Below are positions 62,188 to 64,000 of a DNA stretch of 64,000 nucleotides, in pieces. The stretch's first letter is position 1, and every line of letters begins with the position of its first letter. The stretch lies in NCBI GenBank assembly GCA_038749595.1, contig JBCDHW010000001.1:391067-455066 (forward strand). The letters run 5' to 3'. The notes beneath the pieces are model-generated. The model ran no database searches. It was not told the DNA's origin and saw only the letters and a program-made list of their open reading frames with translations. The position numbers and the translations under genes are program-made. The DNA is from Parvularcula sp038749595 (lineage in GTDB: Bacteria > Pseudomonadota > Alphaproteobacteria > Caulobacterales > Parvularculaceae).

Positions 62188-63576
62188 CTAGGTCGTCAGA
62201 AGACCCGCGGCGAGATAGCCAAGACTGGCCAGCGCCGCGGCGGTGAGCGCATAGGGCAGCTGGGTGCGCACGTGCTCGATGTGATCGCACCCGGCCGCGA
62301 GGCTCGCGATTAAGCTGGTGTCGGAAATCGGCGATGCGTGGTCGCCAAAAACCCCTCCGCCGAGGACCGCCGCGAGCATCAAGCTCGGCGGGATCCCTGC
62401 GCCGATCGCAAGCGGCATCGCGACAGGAATCAAGATTCCGTAGGTGCCCCATGATGTGCCCACGGAAAAACTCGTGCCTGCTGCTGCCAAAAAGATCAGT
62501 GCAGGGAAGGCAAACGGCGCCGGGAAGGCCGTGGCAATGCCTGCGATGAGGTCGCCCGTTCCTAACGCGCGTAAACTGTCGCCTAGGGCAAGGGCCAGCA
62601 GGATGACGGTTGTCGCGGGGAGCAGGTCGGACATGCCGCTGAACGTGGTTTCGGTGAGCGCCTCGCCGTTCATCCGTCGGCTGAGGGTCAACATGATCAG
62701 TGCCGCGACGATAGCGAGGACAGTGGCAAGCAGGACAGACCGAGCGCCATCTCCGGCAAGGAGGTTGCCTTCTCCCGTCCAGAACATGAAGCCTAAGGTG
62801 CCAAAAACGAGGATGCTGGCCGGGATGATCATGAAGCTGGCGCGTGTCGGCGCGTCGCCATCGCCGGCGGTGTTGCCCATCGTCCCTGCACGCGCCAACG
62901 GGCCGAAAACGCGGCCTGTCCAAGCGGTGAACAGCACGAGCGCGACCGTCAATAAGGCGTAGAAGTTGACGGGAACCGACCCCGCGACGACGCCCACGGC
63001 AGCGCCTTCCTCAACGTAGGGCGTGACCAGGCCGACGGCGTAGGCGCCCCATCCATTGAAAAGGATCAGTACACTGACCGGGGAGCATGTGGAGTCGATA
63101 ATGTAAGCCAAGCGCTCTCGGCTGATCCCCAGCCGGTCAAAGAGAGGACGTCCGAGAATGCCGGACGTCAGGAGGCTGATGTTTGTTTCGATATAGAGGA
63201 GAATCCCAGCAAGGGCGGTGGCCAACGATGCGCGGCGAGGCGTGGCGACGGCGCCGTTGTCGATCAGCGCTTTGACGGTTGCCGCAATGCCGCCTGATTT
63301 GCGCATCAGCGCCACGAGCCCGCCGACGAGCAAGCAGAACAGCAAAATCTGCGCATCACCTGGCGAGGTGACCACTGCAACAATGCGGCTGACGAGCGCG
63401 GGGAAGGCCATCAATCCGTTGCCGTCGAGAATAAGCACTTCGGAGGCCGCGAGGCCGATCAGCAACGAAAAGACGACGTTCCGTGTAAAGAACGCTAGGC
63501 TAAGGGCGATGATCGGGGGGAGAAGAGGGAGGAGCTGCACGCGCACGGGTGTGCCGAAAGATCGGCGCTGATGCAA
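62188..63576 (-). CDS. Na+/H+ antiporter, NhaC family
   Basis: A 462-residue membrane transporter with about 11 helices. Characteristic are LPLLPPIIALSLAFFTRNVV at the start, DSTCSPVSVLILFNGWGAYA, GTSFSVGTSWGTYGILIPVA and GGGVFGDHASPISDTSLIAS, the last two being NhaC-family signatures. It probably exchanges Na+ for protons or moves an organic acid in antiport, which family members also do. The start is uncertain: TTG 63576 is used, GTG 63546 or 63540 also possible; none has a clear ribosome-binding site. It is divergent from the flagellin gene. Confidence 0.87.
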   Translation of the reverse strand: MHQRRSFGTPVRVQLLPLLPPIIALSLAFFTRNVVFSLLIGLAASEVLILDGNGLMAFPALVSRIVAVVTSPGDAQILLFCLLVGGLVALMRKSGGIAATVKALIDNGAVATPRRASLATALAGILLYIETNISLLTSGILGRPLFDRLGISRERLAYIIDSTCSPVSVLILFNGWGAYAVGLVTPYVEEGAAVGVVAGSVPVNFYALLTVALVLFTAWTGRVFGPLARAGTMGNTAGDGDAPTRASFMIIPASILVFGTLGFMFWTGEGNLLAGDGARSVLLATVLAIVAALIMLTLSRRMNGEALTETTFSGMSDLLPATTVILLALALGDSLRALGTGDLIAGIATAFPAPFAFPALIFLAAAGTSFSVGTSWGTYGILIPVAMPLAIGAGIPPSLMLAAVLGGGVFGDHASPISDTSLIASLAAGCDHIEHVRTQLPYALTAAALASLGYLAAGLLTT

Positions 63577-63810
63577 ATAGCGGCAGCGCCTAGCTGGCGG
63601 TCAGCGGCGCGGTATGGACGACCGAGGCGTTACCAAAATCCTATGAGAATTGAGGGGATTAGAACCGTCAAGGCAGGGTTAGCGTAAATCGCTGTTAAGC
63701 CTAACTTCAGGCTCTTTTTCTATGTAGACCGTCCAGGCGGCTTTCACTCAGCCGGCCAGGCAGACGTCAGAAGGCGTTCTTTATCCACCTTGAGAATTAG
63801 GAAAAGCACC

Positions 63811-64000
63811 ATGGCGTCTTTGTTGACGAACGCATCTGCGCAAACAGCGCTGCGCACTCTGCGCACGGTTCAGGCGAACCTTCAAGAAACGCAGGACCGT
63901 ATTTCTACGGGTCTGAAAGTCCGTTCACCGAAAGAGAACCCGGCATTCTTCCTCGTTGCACAGACGGTGCGCGGCGACGTTGCTGTTCTTGACGGTCTGA
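63811..64000 (+). CDS. Flagellin, N-terminal part (runs off the window)
   Basis: The flagellar filament subunit. Sixty-three residues are visible: MASLLTNASAQTALRTLRTV, QANLQETQDRISTGLKVRSP and KENPAFFLVAQTVRGDVAVL. This is the conserved D0 helix that packs in the filament core and contacts FliC chaperones. AGGA lies about 9 bases before the ATG. The leader of about 200 bases has a small hairpin with a T run at 63698-63719, possibly an attenuator. The organism is therefore probably motile. Confidence 0.93.
   Translation, partial: MASLLTNASAQTALRTLRTVQANLQETQDRISTGLKVRSPKENPAFFLVAQTVRGDVAVLDGL

Overview
The window is a high-GC, gene-dense chromosomal segment of an alphaproteobacterium. The evidence is an RNase E with the acidic insertion inside its S1 domain, SapC and UrcA family proteins, SecF followed by a squalene-synthase-like gene, RsmE followed by a plant-type glutamate-cysteine ligase, DUF4167, and LexA boxes of the GAAC-N7-GAAC type. 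I cannot name the genus; a marine order near Parvularculales or Caulobacterales is a guess. About 66 genes are supported. No tRNA, rRNA, CRISPR array, insertion sequence or prophage was seen.

Layout. 1-7.6 kb: start of rne (cut by the window edge), a cell-wall amidase, a TPR lipoprotein, ispE, a WecA/MraY-type transferase and a polyprenyl diphosphate synthase. 7.7-13.2 kb: an S49 peptidase, small unknowns, a hydrolase, SapC, a fatty acid hydroxylase-type membrane enzyme and a sorted surface protein. 13.3-20.8 kb: rplK-rplA, a beta-helix/Sel1 gene pair, a TusA-like protein, an HTH-TonB fusion and ispG. 20.8-28.7 kb: prfA-prmC, yajC-secD-secF with a squalene-synthase-like gene, an endonuclease III-like gene with a LexA box, and trmFO. 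28.8-34.5 kb: accessory small genes and a palindromic repeat element. 34.5-41.4 kb: uvrA and ssb, both with LexA boxes, separated by an accessory insert of two outer-membrane proteins and a LuxR regulator. 41.6-54.9 kb: rsmE, gshA-type ligase, AlkA-type glycosylase, HNH protein, tamA-tamB, ispA-type prenyltransferase, an Lrp regulator, Ppx/GppA and rlmE. 55-64 kb: a UrcA protein, guaB, a pseudouridine synthase, an RsmB-type methyltransferase, a DUF4167 protein, an SDR, an NhaC antiporter and the start of a flagellin.

Themes. Isoprenoid metabolism is spread through the window: IspE and IspG of the MEP pathway, two prenyl diphosphate synthases, a non-catalytic-looking squalene-synthase homologue, and an enzyme using a polyprenyl phosphate carrier. 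Translation and RNA modification are also prominent (L11, L1, RF1, PrmC, TrmFO, RsmE, RlmE, an RsuA-family synthase, an RsmB-type enzyme), as is envelope biogenesis (SecDF-YajC, TamAB, amidase).

The most interesting signal is a candidate SOS regulon. Exact GAAC-N7-GAAC boxes precede uvrA, ssb and an atypical endonuclease III-like gene that lacks the catalytic lysine. Next in interest are a 288-bp palindromic element with nested 61-bp direct repeats, and a membrane protein fusing a RodZ-type HTH to a TonB C-terminal domain.
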